Part shown: positions 16,837 through 25,182 of the stretch, in pieces
Numbering within the stretch: the stretch's first letter is position 1
Layout: every line of letters starts with the position of its first letter
NCBI RefSeq assembly: GCF_004683865.2
Contig: NZ_CP040762.1
Location: forward strand, 62,001-126,000
Direction of reading: 5' to 3'
Source of the DNA: Paracoccus liaowanqingii
Lineage (GTDB): Bacteria; Pseudomonadota; Alphaproteobacteria; Rhodobacterales; Rhodobacteraceae
Length of the DNA stretch: 64,000 nucleotides
Program-made: the position numbers and the translations under genes
Notes under the pieces: generated by a model
The model's input: only the letters and a program-made list of their open reading frames with translations
Database searches by the model: none
Told to the model about the DNA's origin: nothing

Positions 16837-16969
16837 GCCATCCTTGATAAGGTTGCGCAGCAAATCTGCTCCCTTCAAGAAAGACCCTGTGTTGCCTGTT
16901 GTCGAGGCTTTACGACGGTCCAAAGAAAGTTAGCGGCCAAGTCGCAGTTTGCGGCCGTCAATAAACAAT

Positions 16970-16986
16970 GGGCGGCCAGGCCGCCC
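16970..16986 (-). terminator. phasin terminator, weak copy
   Basis: GGGCGGC / GCCGCCC stem with a 3-base loop. On the minus strand it is followed by CATTGTTTATT. The same hairpin in copy 2 (33153-33177) has a longer stem and a clean T run. Confidence 0.6.
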
Positions 16987-17009
16987 CTTCTTGGTCGTGG
17001 TTCCAGGGA

Positions 17010-17429
17010 TCACTCCGACTTGTCGCTCGTTGCCTTTCCGGCCATGTTCTGAGCATCAGAGCCAATGTCCTTGCCGGCGGTCAAGAGCAAGTCGACCGTG
17101 TCCATCTGGACCTTCTTGGCCACTTCCGCATACGCAGCCATTTGTTCGGCAGCGGTTTCCGCGGTGGCAGACGCGAAGTCGCTCATGGCCTTGGCATATG
17201 CGGAAGGCTCGTTCTTCACCGCGGCCAGCTCGCCAATGCGGGTGATCGCGTCCTTGGACCACCGGGCCGAAATCTCAGTCGAGCGCTCGGCCGCGGTCAG
17301 CGCCATGCGTGCCAACTTTTCACCAAGCAAGCTCTGCGACTTCATGGCGTCCTGCATCGACGAGGTGCTGATAGGAAAGTTAGCCATCATGTCCTGCATC
17401 ATTTTCATATGGTCGGGGGTCTTTGCCAT
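17010..17429 (-). CDS. phasin (PHA granule-associated protein), copy 1
   Basis: Start ATG 17429 has AGGAG nine bases upstream. The 139-residue protein is helical and amphipathic with the phasin pattern: MMQDMMANFP, long Ala-rich helices (AAERSTEISARWSKDAITRI, ASATAETAAEQMAAYAEVAKK), no signal peptide. Phasins coat polyhydroxyalkanoate granules in the cytoplasm. A CTGC-AGT-GCAG site lies 80 bases upstream (17509-17519), fitting repression by a PhaR-type regulator. Copy 2 at 33200-33619 differs at four residues. Confidence 0.85.
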   Translation of the reverse strand: MAKTPDHMKMMQDMMANFPISTSSMQDAMKSQSLLGEKLARMALTAAERSTEISARWSKDAITRIGELAAVKNEPSAYAKAMSDFASATAETAAEQMAAYAEVAKKVQMDTVDLLLTAGKDIGSDAQNMAGKATSDKSE

Positions 17430-17508
17430 ATCGCTCACTCCTGGTGCTGCAGCGATCGAGAGACCGAGGAACGTATCGCTGCTTCCATCCCGTGCAACCG
17501 AGTAGATG

Positions 17509-17519
17509 CTGCAGTGCAG
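17509..17519 (-). promoter_or_regulatory. PhaR-type operator CTGCAGTGCAG
   Basis: CTGC-N3-GCAG palindrome, the type of site reported for PhaR of Paracoccus denitrificans, located upstream of the phasin. The gene for PhaR itself is not in the window. Confidence 0.6.
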
Positions 17520-17584
17520 CATTGCAAGCATCTGGTGTTGCGTGGCAGCATTATCCCCCTGCCCCCGTCCCGCCTTCGGCTGTG

Positions 17585-18037
17585 CTACCGCAGCCGTTCA
17601 GCGTTGGCTGTGGCCTGCTGATGCACAGGGGCCAGCACCAGGCCACCGGCATCCATGCTGCGGGTGATTATCCGGGTTCCATGCGCCATCCAGCGGTCGG
17701 CAAGACCTGCCAGGTCACCCGTGCTCAAGGGTCGTCCGCCAACCATCACGCGGCTAAGATGCTGCGCCTGCTCGGAGGCATCCACCAGCAACGCCGACCA
17801 ATGGGCCACAATGACCTGGTTGACCTTCGAGATGGCCACCACCTTTTCAACCACCATATCGGTGATCTCTGCATAGTCGCCTTCGGCAGGGCGACAGGCG
17901 GCATTGCCCATGATGCTCACGCGCGCGCTTATCACACTGCCCGAGGCCGCCATCGTCTCGCTTGCCCGCAAGCCTGTCGTCATCATGCCAAGGCCGGCGC
18001 ATGCCAGCTCTGTCCATGCATTCATGCCAGTCATCAT
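17585..18037 (-). CDS. phasin-like protein 2, copy 1
   Basis: 150 residues from ATG 18037 (AAGGA ten bases upstream). Contains hydrophobic/amphipathic helices (WTELACAGLGMMTTGLRASE, MVVEKVVAISKVNQVIVAHW) typical of phasin_2-like granule proteins. It lies between the hemerythrin-phasin gene and the small phasin, same strand, so the three probably act on the same granules. The copy 2 protein differs at five residues, mostly near the C-terminus. Confidence 0.65.
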   Translation of the reverse strand: MMTGMNAWTELACAGLGMMTTGLRASETMAASGSVISARVSIMGNAACRPAEGDYAEITDMVVEKVVAISKVNQVIVAHWSALLVDASEQAQHLSRVMVGGRPLSTGDLAGLADRWMAHGTRIITRSMDAGGLVLAPVHQQATANAERLR

Positions 18038-18168
18038 CTGCCTGTCCTTGTTCGGGTCGGACGAGGCAAGGGCACAGCGACAGGCACTGCTACCCTTGTC
18101 TCGATGCCGTGGAGATGCGGCGGTGCTGCTTGCAACGATGTTCCCTCCCACGGAGAATGGATTGGCTT

Positions 18169-19293
18169 CTACGCGGTGTCGCTGCGATGAGCCTGGAGCG
18201 GGCTGGGCCCCTGCTCCGAGCCGCGCTGCGCAATCCGGAGCACCGCAGCCCGGCGATCCATCCAGTTCTGCATGGTGCTGGTGGCAAATTCCTTTTGAAC
18301 CTCTGCGATATCCTTTAGCGACCGGGACCGCATCAGCTGCCGAGAAGCTTGGGCATTGGCGCGAGCGGCCCTGCCAAACCAGTCCATCCAGGCAAAGGAA
18401 ATCTCCGACACGACCTGCGTCGAGACGGCCGGCGAACTCTTGGCGGCCTGCAGGTCGCCGAATATTTCCCGTGCTGTGTCGCCATAGACCGACATTGCCT
18501 CGCGGGTGTCTGACGCGATCTTTTGCGTCCGCCCGGCAAGGGTCCCGGCGATGTCATGGGTGCGGGCCTCGGCGGTGGTCGAGCCCTCATCCATCACATG
18601 GGCAACCGTCTCAGTGACTTCGCGGGCGGCGCGTTCCGCCGCCTTTCGGGTACGGACGGCAGCACGCTTGGCTGCGGCGGCTTGCTTTTCCTGTTCAGCC
18701 TCTCGCTTGGCCAGTGCCAGTTCTTCAAGCTTCTCGTCACGCTTCTCCTTGCGGATCTTTGCGGCCCGTGCGCGTGCCTTTGCTGCGGCCTGCTCTTTTT
18801 CCTCGGCCTCGCGCTTGGCCTGGGCGGCCTCCTCGCGCTTTTCGTCACGATCGGCTTTCCTGGCCTCTTCCACAGAATCCTCAATACCAGTGGCCATGTC
18901 GGCTGCCTCCTCGTCGGTCAGCACCTTAAGAACAGCCGGGAGAAGCTCTTTGCGTTCATTGCGAACGTACTGCTGGAAACCCTTCTTCAGATCGGCGAGG
19001 GCCTTGAGGAAGGCATCATCGTCCTTCGGCTGACCAGACAGCTTTTCCAGCGCGGCGCGCAGGTCCTTGTTGCCCTTCAAGGCATCGGCCGCCAGGTCCT
19101 TGGTCTCGGCATGCTTGCGAAGCAATGGCAGAAGATGCTGTTCCTCGATCTCGACATAGTGAGAGAGTTCGTTGCTCAGGTCGGTAAACAGGTTCTCGCG
19201 CGTCTTGATCGCCTGGTTCGAGGTCGCGGAGAGCTTGGTGATCAGGTCGGCAGCTTTTTCGGAAGCGGCTTGGATTGTCTGGCGGAGGGTCAT
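18169..19293 (-). CDS. hemerythrin-like / phasin fusion protein, copy 1
   Basis: 374 residues from ATG 19293. Residues about 1-130 form an HHE hemerythrin-like four-helix bundle (SHYVEIEEQHLLPLLRKH with the H-x3-E-x2-H spacing, later RNERKELLPAVL). Residues 140-235 are a highly charged coiled coil (EEAAQAKREAEEKE repeats). Residues 250-374 are phasin-like (AMSVYGDTAREIFGDL, FAWMDWFGRAARANAQASRQ). A metal- or stress-sensing domain thus appears tied to a granule-binding domain by a rod. The PhaR-like site at 19430-19440 lies upstream. The paralog at 34360-35484 has 13 substitutions. Confidence 0.75.
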   Translation of the reverse strand: MTLRQTIQAASEKAADLITKLSATSNQAIKTRENLFTDLSNELSHYVEIEEQHLLPLLRKHAETKDLAADALKGNKDLRAALEKLSGQPKDDDAFLKALADLKKGFQQYVRNERKELLPAVLKVLTDEEAADMATGIEDSVEEARKADRDEKREEAAQAKREAEEKEQAAAKARARAAKIRKEKRDEKLEELALAKREAEQEKQAAAAKRAAVRTRKAAERAAREVTETVAHVMDEGSTTAEARTHDIAGTLAGRTQKIASDTREAMSVYGDTAREIFGDLQAAKSSPAVSTQVVSEISFAWMDWFGRAARANAQASRQLMRSRSLKDIAEVQKEFATSTMQNWMDRRAAVLRIAQRGSEQGPSPLQAHRSDTA

Positions 19294-19429
19294 GGGAATA
19301 TCTTTCTCGGATGCTGCCTTGAACTGGAAGCACCAATCAATGCCTCCGCCGAATTGCAGGGGCATCATGTGCTATTACGTCAGGACAGCTCGGGTAGACT
19401 CATCCAACGGGGAGGCGCTGAATGTCATG

Positions 19430-19440
19430 CTGCAGTGCGG
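19430..19440 (-). promoter_or_regulatory. PhaR-type operator, one mismatch
   Basis: CTGCAGTGCGG; the matching site in copy 2 (35621-35631) is the perfect CTGCAGTGCAG. Lies about 140 bases upstream of the hemerythrin-phasin start. Confidence 0.5.
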
Positions 19441-19657
19441 CATAACACCTCTTGGTGACCTTAGGTTGCAATAAGCGGCCGTTTTGTGGAATAGGCGCTT
19501 CCGCATGCGCTTGTCACGAAACCCTGATGGGTTTTTGACGGTCGGCGGCGCAGACCTCCTGCAGTATGGTGAGAACGATCCCGAGGCATTAAAGAGGGCC
19601 AAGCCTGAAGCTTTTCAATTCTGCCCCAACCAACCTAATCACTGGAAAGAGATCTTC

Positions 19658-20077
19658 ATGCACGAAGGCGAACACCTCCTCCTCAACGGCGAACAGCCTC
19701 CTTTTGCGGACCTGATTGGCTTTCGCACAGTTTCGGCTTCGCGTGATGAGGTGGTGGCTGAGCTGCTCGCAACCGAGGCGCTGACAAACCGCAACGGCGT
19801 CCTGCATGGCGGAGCCATCATGGCCTTCGCTGATCACCTTGGAGGATTGGGCGCTATTGCAAATCTCCATACGGGCCAGGCAACCACAACCATCGAAAGC
19901 AAGACAAATTTCCTGCGCCCTGTCTCCGTGGGAGATGTGCTGCGCGGAGTTTGCGTTCCCCTTCACAAGGGTCGGACGACGCAGGTTTGGCAGACGACGG
20001 TCACGCGCCGTGACGGGAAAGTTGTCGCCATCGTCACACAGACGCAAATGGTGCTGGATCAGTTTCAAAGAGCCTGA
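19658..20077 (+). CDS. PaaI-type hotdog-fold thioesterase
   Basis: 139 residues; ATG 19658 follows GGAAAGAG. The hotdog core shows TNRNGVLHGGAIMAFADHLG (the HGG motif of PaaI/4HBT thioesterases) and KTNFLRPVSVGDVLRG. Hydrolyses acyl-CoA thioesters; substrate unknown. It is divergent from the hemerythrin-phasin gene, in a locus concerned with acyl-CoA polymers, so a housekeeping role for hydroxyacyl-CoA pools is possible. Confidence 0.8.
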   Translation: MHEGEHLLLNGEQPPFADLIGFRTVSASRDEVVAELLATEALTNRNGVLHGGAIMAFADHLGGLGAIANLHTGQATTTIESKTNFLRPVSVGDVLRGVCVPLHKGRTTQVWQTTVTRRDGKVVAIVTQTQMVLDQFQRA

Positions 20078-20439
20078 TCGCAGGCAGGGGCCATCGGAAG
20101 GGTCCATTCACCCGTCGGCCAGACTGCCCGAGATGTGGGACTGCTTTCTGCGGTGCCATGGAATTGGTGCCCATCTGCCGGGAAGGCAATTGACGTGAAG
20201 TTTCGCGTGCTCCCTTCGTCAGATTTTTGCAGGCGGCGGGACCGTCAAGTTGATCTGTCAGTTCCGCCGAGTGCGAGTTCCGGAGGATTAGGTGGAGCAA
20301 ATTGTCATCGCGATCGGATGACCGACGGGTGCGATCAGTGCTTTGAAGAAAGTCTTCGTCCGGCTTTCGCTCCACCAGGGCCCCATAAGCCGACCATCCC
20401 GGGCGAACTGCACAGGACACTATCCCTATAGCTGCCGCC

Positions 20440-20669
20440 GCGGGACGGTCCGCATCCGGCACCAGCGGCGACATTTGCGTGTGCTCTATGCCATGACACT
20501 GGCCGCGGCGCAGGATCTCGGTGGACAACGAGAAGTCCGACACGATATTTTCTGGCCAGAGATAAGGCCCCGCGCCGGACATGAACCGGTCTCACCCCGC
20601 GTCAGCCCTGCGCCCTCATAGATCTCCACGAAATAGGCGCGGTTAACGTCAAGCCACTCGCCCAGCAGA
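20440..20669 (-). pseudogene. GAF-like sensor gene fragment, part 1 (cut by IS66)
   Basis: Reading on the minus strand across the IS66 target site, the joined sequence gives ENNACHLLGEWLDVNRAYFV followed by EIYEGAGLTRGE, the opening of a GAF domain as found in PAS/GAF histidine kinases. Beyond it the frame is broken by shifts, with further GAF-like stretches. The other part lies at 23134-23200. Confidence 0.5.
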
Positions 20670-20698
20670 GTAAGCGGTCGCTGGCCCCCACTGTCGAC

Positions 20699-22255
20699 TT
20701 AGCTTGACGGCTTGAAGTTCCACGGTAGCAGGTCATCGAGGCGGCTTTGTGGATGGCCGGTGGCGATCGCCGTGAGGGTGGCCTTCAGATAGGCAAAGGG
20801 CTCAATGCCGTTGATCTTGCAGGTCTCGATCAACGAGGCGATGCGGCCCCAAGCAACGCCGCCTTCGTCGTGACCTGCGAAGAGCGCATTCTTGCGATTG
20901 AGGGTGATGGGGCGGATCAGATTTTCGACCCTGTTGGAGTCGATCTCGATGCGCCCGTCGGTCAGGAAAGCTTGCAGCCCTTCCCAGTGGTTATGGATAT
21001 AGGTGAGTTTTTCGCCCAACCGGGATTTGGTGGAGATCTTTCGGCGTTGCGCCTGCAGCCAGCCGCCGAAGGCGGCCACCAGCGGTGCGGTGCGGGCTTG
21101 GCGGGCCGAGAGGCGCTGGCCGGGCGAGACACCGCGGATGTCGGCCTCGACGGCGTAGAGCTCGGCGATGCGGCGCAGCCCCTCAGCAGCGATCTCGGAG
21201 CCATCGCGGTCGAAGACTTCCTTCAGTTTGCGCCTTGCATGCGCCCAGCAATGCGCGATCCGAATGGGGGCACCGCCCTTGCGGATCGGTTTGGTCAGCC
21301 GGTTATAGCCTGTGTAACCATCGATTTGCAGAATGCCATCGAAGCCGGTCAGGAAGGTCTCGGCATTCTCGCCTGCGCGGCCGGGGGCATAAAAGTAGAC
21401 CACGCCGGGCGGGTCCTCGCCGCCCCACGGCCGGTCATCGCGCGCCAGTGCCCAGAGATATCCGGTCTTTGTGGTCCCACGCCCCGGGTCCAGCACCGGG
21501 GCCGTTGTTTCGTCCATGAACAGCTTGCCCGACCGTTTGAGATGCTCGGCCAGCCGGTCCACCACCGGCGTCAGATGGAACGCGGCCTTGCCCACCCAAT
21601 CGGCCAGAACGGCGCGGTGCAGATCAAGGCCCGCCCGCGCCAGGATCTGGCTCTGTCTATACAACGGCAGATGGTCCGCATACTTGCTGACCAGCACATG
21701 GGCGAGCGTCGCCTCGGTTGGCAGCCCGCCCGTGATCAGGCGGGAAGGTGCTGGTGCCTGAGTGACGCCGTCGGTGCAGGACCGGCAGGCATATTTCGGG
21801 CGGACGGTGACGATGACGCGCAGCTGGGCAGGCACGATGTCCAGCCGCTCGCTGCGGTCTTCACCGATCTTGTGCATGATGCCGCAGCCGCAGGGGCAGA
21901 TCAGGCTGGCGGGCTCGATGACCTCTTCGATACGCGGCAGTGCAGCCGGTAGGTTGCCGATATTGCGCTTCGGCGCGGGCCTGGTCGCCCCCTTGTCCGT
22001 CCTGGTGGCCTGCGTTTCCCTCGAAGCCTCGACCTCGGCCAACGCAATGGACAGGTCCTCGAAAGCCAGCTGCCGCTCATCCTCGGTCAGCTTTTCCGAC
22101 CGCTTGCCATGCAGGGCATGGTTCAGCTCGGCGATCAGATGCTCCTGGCGTCTGGTGATGTCCTTGAGAGCCGCCACCTCTTCCAGCAACGCCTGAACCG
22201 CCGCGCGCTGCGCGTTGGGAATGGCGGAAAGATCGAGAACAGAGGCTGCGAACAT
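20699..22255 (-). CDS. tnpC: IS66 transposase TnpC
   Basis: 518 residues with the IS66 layout: N-terminal leucine-rich coiled coil (NHALHGKRSEKL), a zinc-finger-like CPCGCGIMHKIGEDRS, then the DDE domain with KLFMDETTAPVLDPGRG, GILQIDGYTGYNRL and, near the C-terminus, GRIEIDSNRVENLIRPI. Full length for the family. Catalyses transposition together with TnpA and TnpB. Confidence 0.95.
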   Translation of the reverse strand: MFAASVLDLSAIPNAQRAAVQALLEEVAALKDITRRQEHLIAELNHALHGKRSEKLTEDERQLAFEDLSIALAEVEASRETQATRTDKGATRPAPKRNIGNLPAALPRIEEVIEPASLICPCGCGIMHKIGEDRSERLDIVPAQLRVIVTVRPKYACRSCTDGVTQAPAPSRLITGGLPTEATLAHVLVSKYADHLPLYRQSQILARAGLDLHRAVLADWVGKAAFHLTPVVDRLAEHLKRSGKLFMDETTAPVLDPGRGTTKTGYLWALARDDRPWGGEDPPGVVYFYAPGRAGENAETFLTGFDGILQIDGYTGYNRLTKPIRKGGAPIRIAHCWAHARRKLKEVFDRDGSEIAAEGLRRIAELYAVEADIRGVSPGQRLSARQARTAPLVAAFGGWLQAQRRKISTKSRLGEKLTYIHNHWEGLQAFLTDGRIEIDSNRVENLIRPITLNRKNALFAGHDEGGVAWGRIASLIETCKINGIEPFAYLKATLTAIATGHPQSRLDDLLPWNFKPSS

Positions 22256-22309
22256 GCTCTGATTTTATCAAGGATCTCCGGCAAAAACATGGAAAATCAG
22301 GCAACTGAT

Positions 22310-22663
22310 TCATTCTGCCGCAGCAGGGGGGCGGGTTTCCAGAGCTTTGACCTTGCGCCAGTCGAGCCCGGCAAACAGCGCCTCAAACTGGGCATGGTTT
22401 AGCGCCATGATCCCGTCCTTGATGGCCGGCCAGGTAAAGGTTGTATCCTCCAGCCGCTTGTAAGCCATTACCAGACCGGTGCCGTCCCAATACAAAAGCT
22501 TCAGCCTGTCCGCCCGGCGCGAGCGGAACACGAACACCGTGCCGGTGAACGGATCCTTGCGCAGCACCGACGACACCAGTGCAGCCAGGCCATCATGCCC
22601 CTTGCGGAAATCGACGGGTTTGGTCGCAACCATGATCCTCACGCGGTTGGAGGGGAAGATCAT
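22310..22663 (-). CDS. tnpB: IS66 protein TnpB
   Basis: 117 residues with RVRIMVATKPVDFRKGHDGL, VFVFRSRRADRLKLLYWDGTG and the tail of IS66 OrfB (TWPAIKDGIMALNHAQFEAL). Essential accessory protein of unknown mechanism. Its ATG overlaps the tnpA stop (ATGA, 22660-22663), indicating translational coupling. Confidence 0.95.
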   Translation of the reverse strand: MIFPSNRVRIMVATKPVDFRKGHDGLAALVSSVLRKDPFTGTVFVFRSRRADRLKLLYWDGTGLVMAYKRLEDTTFTWPAIKDGIMALNHAQFEALFAGLDWRKVKALETRPPAAAE

Positions 22664-23049
22664 GGGGTAGCCGCCAGGGCGCGCACGACCATGGCAATCC
22701 GCTCCGCCGAGGCCCCGACTTCCAGACGGATCACCACCGCGCCCGCGACGATCTCCGGCCGGGCCACGGCACCGACATCGGCCCGCGGCGCATCTTCAGC
22801 GGGGCCGAGCAACAGCGCCGCAAACTCCACCGGATCTTCAGGAGCAGGCAGCACCAGTCGCCCTTTCCGCGCCAGCGTCCGCCAAGAAGAGACATGGTTC
22901 GCCGGCACCCCGTGCCGCCGCGCAACGGTATTCACGGTCACGCCCGGCATCAGCGTCTCCGCCACAATCCGCGCCTTTACCTCATCCGGCCACTTCCGGT
23001 TCCGACGGCCTCGGCCGCCAGCCGGGAGAAGCTCCAATGCAGACTCCAT
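22660..23049 (-). CDS. tnpA: IS66 protein TnpA
   Basis: 129 residues from ATG 23049 (an upstream ATG at 23070 is possible). HTH region: KWPDEVKARIVAETLMPG and VARRHGVPANHVSSWR. The C-terminus VIRLEVGASAERIAMVVRAL is typical of IS66 OrfA. Translationally coupled to tnpB. Confidence 0.9.
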   Translation of the reverse strand: MESALELLPAGGRGRRNRKWPDEVKARIVAETLMPGVTVNTVARRHGVPANHVSSWRTLARKGRLVLPAPEDPVEFAALLLGPAEDAPRADVGAVARPEIVAGAVVIRLEVGASAERIAMVVRALAATP

Positions 23050-23133
23050 GGAGAAACTCCGTCCCAACAATCATCACGATCCAATGAACCGATCAGAATG
23101 CCGCGCGGAAGGTGGGGGGCAGAGAACGCTTAC

Positions 23134-23200
23134 CCAGCAGATGGCACGCATTGTTCTCGATTTCGGTGGTTCGGGAGAACGGGCGTAATGCTGCCGAAAG
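23134..23200 (-). pseudogene. GAF-like sensor gene fragment, part 2 (cut by IS66)
   Basis: Continues the frame of part 1 on the other side of IS66 (FSRTTEIENNACHLLG). Upstream of this the coding character fades, so the gene was probably already a fragment when IS66 landed. Confidence 0.4.
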
Positions 23201-23319
23201 CAGCAGCAGATTCACAAGCGCGAGGGGAGTGTGTGAACCCGGAGTTGTAAAAAGCGGAAACCTGACCTTCCGGCCCGAGATCGTTCGCTGTTCTGCCTGC
23301 ACAGGTGGTAGATTGGCTT

Positions 23320-23586
23320 ATGGAGACTCATGCGTTCCGAGACATGTTTCTGGAGGCGGGCCTTCCAGAGGATCAGATCGGCGAGGTGCTCGGTCATTTC
23401 TACACCTTCAACGCTGCACCCGAAATCCTCACACTGACCGATTACGCGACCGCCAAAGCAATCTATGTTGTGATGGATGGCCGAATAGCTTCCCAGGACA
23501 CTCTCAGCCCTGTTGCACGCTATGTCATCTCCCTCGGCAACCGATTGACCGAATGGGAGACCAAAGGGGGCCAGCTCAACTCCTAA
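23320..23586 (+). CDS. small conserved protein, paralog of 6811-7065
   Basis: 88 residues starting METHAFRDMFLEAGLPEDQ, aligned residue for residue with MKHRDYRKMFLAAGMPEDQ of the paralog, which is why ATG 23320 rather than the GTG at 23305 is taken as start. Conserved Y-TAK-IY-VMD, SPVARYVISLG and a Trp near the end. Predicted helical, cytoplasmic, function unknown. Confidence 0.7.
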   Translation: METHAFRDMFLEAGLPEDQIGEVLGHFYTFNAAPEILTLTDYATAKAIYVVMDGRIASQDTLSPVARYVISLGNRLTEWETKGGQLNS

Positions 23587-23760
23587 CTGTCGCTTCTCGA
23601 CATCAGATTTACCTGCGCGGCTAAACTAGGAGTAATGATAAGCCGCTGGCTGTGAGGGTGGGGTTGTCTTAGAATGGCGAGGCGCCCAACATCATACGAA
23701 CCAGCTTATCTTAAAATTCGTCGTCGTCAGCGCCACCTTCTTGAGCGCCCGGTGGACATC

Positions 23761-23970
23761 TTAAACAGGAACGTTATTGAACGGATCTTCTTCATCTAAA
23801 TCTAAAAGACTGTCTTCACCTGAAAAATTATCCTCCCGCAGGGTTGGTAACTTAATTGCCGTGACAGCAGTTCGCAACTGCTCTGCTACGAGATATCTGT
23901 CCCTTGGGCTGGACGCATAAATTCTATTGAGCAGCGCGGCGATCTCATCTTCAAAGTTCGTCTTGGACAT
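23761..23970 (-). CDS. hypothetical acidic protein, 69 residues
   Basis: ATG 23970 follows GAGGT at 7 bases. MSKTNFEDEIAALLNRIYAS is helical; the C-terminus is acidic (SGEDSLLDLDEEDPFNN). No family recognised; cytoplasmic. It lies in an AT-richer stretch with other small genes. Confidence 0.5.
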   Translation of the reverse strand: MSKTNFEDEIAALLNRIYASSPRDRYLVAEQLRTAVTAIKLPTLREDNFSGEDSLLDLDEEDPFNNVPV

Positions 23971-24205
23971 GACAACCTCGATCAATATTGGAGTTGATGT
24001 AGACGTCCCTTTAGCAAGTGGATGCTTCAAGCCAAAAGGACGACGCTGAATCTACGTCGCGTTCTTTCAAGATTAGAAATCTTGATGCGGCCGATCACCT
24101 GCCGATATACTGATCTTCAGCAATCGTTAAAAAAATCAACTCGTTTTGGAATATGTCTTCTTACAGAATTTTGCGCTCTGATACATATCCCCTTGATTTA
24201 AAAGA

Positions 24206-24430
24206 TCACGTCCTGTTCTGGATGTTTTCCGGGGAAAACGCATACTGATCTATCAGCTTGAGATGGAGGGCCCGATACTGGGCATTATGCTGATAGGCCG
24301 CAACGGCAGCGATAACCAAATCCCACTCTTTCCGCGTCAGATATTTTGGCGACAATCTGGAAGACGAGCTTGTTTTCCAAGGTTCTGGCATCTCTCGAAA
24401 GAGCCCTTCTTTGGCCGCCTTACTTTGCAT
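24206..24430 (-). CDS. hypothetical protein, 74 residues
   Basis: From ATG 24430: helical, with RLSPKYLTRKEWDLVIAAVA and YQHNAQYRALHLKLIDQYAF. No ribosome binding site is obvious and no family is recognised. An alternative TTG start lies 33 bases upstream. Confidence 0.4.
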   Translation of the reverse strand: MQSKAAKEGLFREMPEPWKTSSSSRLSPKYLTRKEWDLVIAAVAAYQHNAQYRALHLKLIDQYAFSPENIQNRT

Positions 24431-24655
24431 CAAAAGTACACGGACTGTGATTCTATACAACAAAAGTATTGGGTGAATAAGATATAATTATTCTCTTTAT
24501 GGTTGTTACCCAAGCTTTAGAATTGAGCCACGGGGCTTTTCTCTGCAATTTTTCCTGCTTCATTTGATGGCGAGGCCCCTCCGCTGCACCTATTCCACGT
24601 AACAGCATTGGGCTTGACCTGGACGTTGAATAAATTTCAGTTCGGTTGTTTAGAA

Positions 24656-24951
24656 ATGAAAAAACCTCCGGGCGACTTCTCGCGCAGAGGCAAAGCTCGC
24701 GCGAGCCAACCCGCGTCTTTCGCCTCTGGTGGTAGAGGCTGCCATGACATCGATCTTGAACCCGATCACCAACAATCTGGCACATGGCAAGAGGGTCGAG
24801 TCCAGGGGGTTCGGTAGCTTTACCAGCAAGATTCGAAATCCAAGAATTGGCCGGGACCCGAGAAGTGGCGGCGCTGTGCAGGTCGAGACCAAGCAGGTCC
24901 CGACCTTCAGGGCCTGGAAACAGCTTCTGATGCGGCTGAACCCCGAAAGCT
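24656..24951 (+). pseudogene. IHF/HU-family DNA-binding protein, frameshifted at a poly-A run
   Basis: After ATG 24656 a run of six A (24659-24664) throws the frame; removing one A gives MKNLRATSRAEAKLARANP, then RLSPLVVEAAMTSILNPI and KRVESRGFGSFTSKIRNPR, RIGRDPRSGGAVQVETKQVP, PTFRAWKQLLMRLN. This is the whole HU/IHF fold including the DNA-binding arm (RGFGSF, NPR-G). Downstream no stop follows in frame for over 200 bases, so the 3' end may also be altered. A short GTG-started version (24729) lacks the first helix. Confidence 0.7.
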
Positions 24952-25182
24952 GGCCACCCCTACTTTATCATATCCTTTCCATGCTTGTTCTCCTCCAGTC
25001 TGTTCGGGCTGGAGTGACAGGCCGTTGCTTTGTGCGCATGCGCATGCTTCCTACGCCCCCCAGGCTGACCGGAGGTCTGATCTCAAATCGGCGTTGGCAA
25101 ATATCGGGTAGCCCCGACCGCCGCGGGTCAGATGCGTCTCGCCAGTCTTCAGGCGGGCAGGGTGTAGGGAGAAATAGACGTA

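Larger units (their letters stand above)
16950..19480. repeat. segmental duplication, copy 1 (phasin / hemerythrin-phasin locus)
   Basis: About 2.5 kb nearly identical to 33141-35668. Homology runs from just upstream of the phasin terminator to just past the PhaR-like site and the ACCTTAGGTTGC motif. All three genes are open in both copies, with 4, 5 and 13 amino acid differences. Confidence 0.95.
20670..23133 (-). mobile_element. complete IS66-family element with perfect 8-bp target duplication
   Basis: Left end GTAAGCGGTCGCTGGCCCCC and right end (minus strand) GTAAGCGTTCTCTGCCCCCC are clear terminal repeats. The 8 bases before 20670 (CCAGCAGA, 20662-20669) are repeated exactly after 23133 (23134-23141), matching the 8-bp duplications of IS66. 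All three genes (tnpA, tnpB, tnpC) are open, so the element may be active. Length 2464 bases. Confidence 0.95.

Noticed and set aside
20747..21952. 401-residue frame on the plus strand
   Set aside because: Antisense of IS66 tnpC.
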